Shown here piece after piece: positions 62,753 to 64,000 of a stretch of 64,000 bases of DNA (the first letter of the stretch is position 1; each line of letters opens with the position of its first letter). The stretch is from Candidatus Poribacteria bacterium. GTDB taxonomy: Bacteria > Poribacteria > WGA-4E > WGA-3G. Location: NCBI GenBank assembly GCA_022828145.1, contig JAJEJA010000095.1, positions 38,410 through 102,409 on the forward strand, written 5' to 3'. The translations under genes were made by a program, and so were the position numbers. The notes beneath the pieces were generated by a model. That model made no database searches, was not told where the DNA came from, and saw only the letters and a program-made list of their open reading frames with translations.

Positions 62753-62781
62753 ATTGCGGGTTGTTCTATGAGTTGGCTTTC
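62753..62781 (-). pseudogene. Relic of a second hsdR 5' end
   Basis: 29 bp at 62753-62781 match 61832-61860 (the start of hsdR) with only two differences. Translated on the minus strand it reads IESQLIEQPAIT, against SENQLVEQPAIA in the intact gene. Flanking sequence has no intact frame. It is a leftover of a duplicate or replaced hsdR, or of recombination at this point. Confidence 0.6.
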
Positions 62782-62791
62782 AATTGTCAGT

Positions 62792-63283
62792 TCATTTGAA
62801 AATTGGTTCAATTGTTCTAAATTTTAGATTATCTTTTGTTTCAATCTCGGCTATAACTTGCCGAACATCAGTTTGGGTCAGTATTTTTAACTCCCAGAAT
62901 GCACGTAAAATATGAGCTAAGTTAATACAAGCGATACGGTTTGCGTTGCAATGGTGCCTTACGCGGCGTTCGTTGCTAACCAAAATAGTTTTTAGGCGTT
63001 TACAAAGTGCCATAGATTCGCGTTCTCCCGCATCAAGGGTTTGTGGTAAGGAACGCATAAACTTTTGATCTGCACTCGTCGTGCTATGTGTGCGAATGTG
63101 ACCTTGTGTTTTTAGTTCTATGATTTCATGGGCAAAGTGGAACCCTTTTGCGCTCGCTATTTTGATTTCATTTTCGACAGCAGTAGCAATATTAAGCTGG
63201 TCTTGATGAAAAACCGCAAACAACAGAGATAATCTTTGAATCTTGGCAAAAATTGAAAGAACATCAGTATCAACAAAGACCAA
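62792..63283 (-). CDS. PIN-domain ribonuclease (toxin of UPF0175 pair)
   Basis: A 163-residue PIN-fold (VapC/DUF3368-like) protein. Metal ligands are D5 and D7 in FVDTDVLS, E in DAGERESMA and the SNERR region where D is usual, so the fourth position is changed to N/E. These enzymes cleave RNA. The TTG start lies directly after the UPF0175 stop (2-bp gap) and has GAGGAAC ahead. With the next gene it forms a toxin-antitoxin module inserted in the restriction locus. Confidence 0.82.
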   Translation of the reverse strand: MVFVDTDVLSIFAKIQRLSLLFAVFHQDQLNIATAVENEIKIASAKGFHFAHEIIELKTQGHIRTHSTTSADQKFMRSLPQTLDAGERESMALCKRLKTILVSNERRVRHHCNANRIACINLAHILRAFWELKILTQTDVRQVIAEIETKDNLKFRTIEPIFK

Positions 63284-63285
63284 AG

Positions 63286-63609
63286 TTACTGTTCCTCTGT
63301 GCTGATGTTTGATTTTTGCAATTCCCTGATGACCGCAATTCCCGCTTCCAAGTTTTCATCTGAATTCACTTCTACAATTTTAGATATACCTTTTGCTTTC
63401 AAAATCTCTTCAAACTCAAAACGGTGGATTCCTGCTAATTCAGCGGCTCTTCCGAGTGTCACTTCACCTTCTTGATATAGCAGGATTGCGGCATCAAGTT
63501 GTGATTCAGTTTCAAGAGATTTCCGTAGTTGCTCGCGCTCAACTTCAGGCAGCTTTTGTATCAGCGGCAGCAGTTTTTCAAGAGTTATCGGTTCAGAAAT
63601 TTGGATCAT
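63286..63609 (-). CDS. UPF0175 family antitoxin
   Basis: A 107-residue small protein. LDAAILLYQEGEVTLGRAAELAGIHRFEFEEILKAKGI is the typical UPF0175 helix-turn-helix core, paired with PIN-domain toxins in many genomes. AAGGAG is about 9 nt before the ATG. The N-terminal 30 residues (SEPITLEKLLPLIQKLPEVE) are helical. It is the first gene of the two-gene operon with the PIN toxin. Confidence 0.85.
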   Translation of the reverse strand: MIQISEPITLEKLLPLIQKLPEVEREQLRKSLETESQLDAAILLYQEGEVTLGRAAELAGIHRFEFEEILKAKGISKIVEVNSDENLEAGIAVIRELQKSNISTEEQ

Positions 63610-63706
63610 CCTATTCTACTCCTTTCAGAATATATCTCAATTTAATTGCCTTGTTGTAATTATACATCTTCACGATTGTACTTGTCAATAGCTTTCGTAG
63701 GGCGAA

Positions 63707-64000
63707 CTAAATTGTGCAGTCTTTGTCAATATCAAGGTCGGATACGTCTATTTCTCCAGAGATAAGTTTGGGGAGGAGGAGATCGCGGGTTTGACGAAGG
63801 GTGGTGTTTTTCATAGTCAGATTTGCCAATTCTAAAGAAATTGGATCAGCAACTTCTTCAAACCTTACAAGAATTTCCTTTGTGGGTTCTGTAAGTTGAA
63901 TTCCCAATAGATCTGTTTTCGTGATTGCATTAAAAATTGTGCCACTTCCCATTGTGTCTTCTTCTTGAAATTTGTCTTTCAATTGTTGAAGTATAAACGC
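63707..64000 (-). CDS. hsdS: Type I restriction specificity subunit HsdS, C-terminal part (truncated by window edge)
   Basis: The frame runs on past the last base of the window; only the final ~97 residues are seen. FNAITKTDLLGIQL, the helical spacer and LRQTRDLLLPKLISGEIDVSDLD are the hallmark of the second half-repeat end of HsdS, the subunit that recognises the target sequence. hsdS lies upstream of the toxin-antitoxin genes and hsdR on the same strand, so the three parts are one type I locus; hsdM is presumably further upstream. Confidence 0.9.
   Translation of the reverse strand, partial: AFILQQLKDKFQEEDTMGSGTIFNAITKTDLLGIQLTEPTKEILVRFEEVADPISLELANLTMKNTTLRQTRDLLLPKLISGEIDVSDLDIDKDCTI

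Noticed and set aside
62605..62799. 64-codon plus-strand ORF between the TA genes
   Set aside because: It runs antisense over the hsdR relic, has no ribosome binding site and reads like low-constraint repeat sequence.
61936..64000. CRISPR array or tRNA near the restriction locus
   Set aside because: No regularly spaced repeats and no cloverleaf with CCA-type end were seen.

Overview
The window reads as a chromosomal segment of an uncultured, moderately AT-rich bacterium. Its mixture of core genes with many Gfo/Idh/MocA dehydrogenases, SDR enzymes, a xylose-isomerase-like TIM-barrel protein, a DUF1501 protein, NHL/TPR/LamG surface-type proteins and interspersed short palindromic repeats resembles Candidatus Poribacteria or related PVC-like lineages. 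That placement is inference from gene content only. No rRNA, tRNA or CRISPR array was found.

Region 1 (1-14.2 kb) is mainly housekeeping: a truncated HAD hydrolase, a TIGR01777 epimerase, an SDR and a secreted metallophosphoesterase, then a co-directional run rpsB-tsf-frr-cdsA-dxr-rseP-udg4-priA. This is the widely conserved translation/envelope cluster, but pyrH and uppS are absent from it. Region 2 (14.2-25 kb) holds an aldolase-like protein, trpS, a SAM hydroxide adenosyltransferase, mqnE-mqnA (futalosine menaquinone route), a Fur-family regulator, a sigma-region-4-like protein behind a leader with a 27-codon ORF, an NHL-repeat secreted protein and a Gfo/Idh enzyme.

Region 3 (25-40.2 kb) is a defence island on the minus strand. 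Its core is a tight operon in transcription order: GNAT-ABC ATPase fusion, drmE-like, drmA helicase, drmB (DUF1998), drmC (PLD nuclease). That is the order of class 2 DISARM with an extra first gene. Beyond drmC lie a decayed transposase and two amino-methyltransferase genes, in the place where a cytosine-5 methylase would be expected. An unknown 179-residue protein and a DUF2971-like fragment flank the upstream side.

Region 4 (40.2-58.7 kb) returns to metabolism and surface functions: gatB, aldo/keto reductase, an oligogalacturonate-lyase-like propeller, TPR proteins, Gfo/Idh and zinc alcohol dehydrogenases, a CysQ/IMPase-type phosphatase, a GH36 alpha-galactosidase, rsmD, DUF1501, a TPR-LamG protein, an SDR, an OmpR-type regulator and an ABC ATPase. 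Region 5 (58.7-64 kb) is a type I restriction locus: hsdR and the C-terminal end of hsdS, separated by toxin-antitoxin genes (UPF0175-PIN, a RelB/Phd-like antitoxin, DUF433) and a short relic of another hsdR start. hsdM must lie outside the window.

Well-formed sigma-70-type promoters (TTGACA/TTGCAT, 16-18 bp spacers, TATAAT-like) precede rpsB, the aldolase-like gene, mqnE, the sigma-like gene, the NHL gene, a Gfo/Idh gene, the propeller gene and, divergently, the aldo/keto reductase. Several palindromic repeat families sit in intergenic spaces, and one encodes the C-terminus of a gene.
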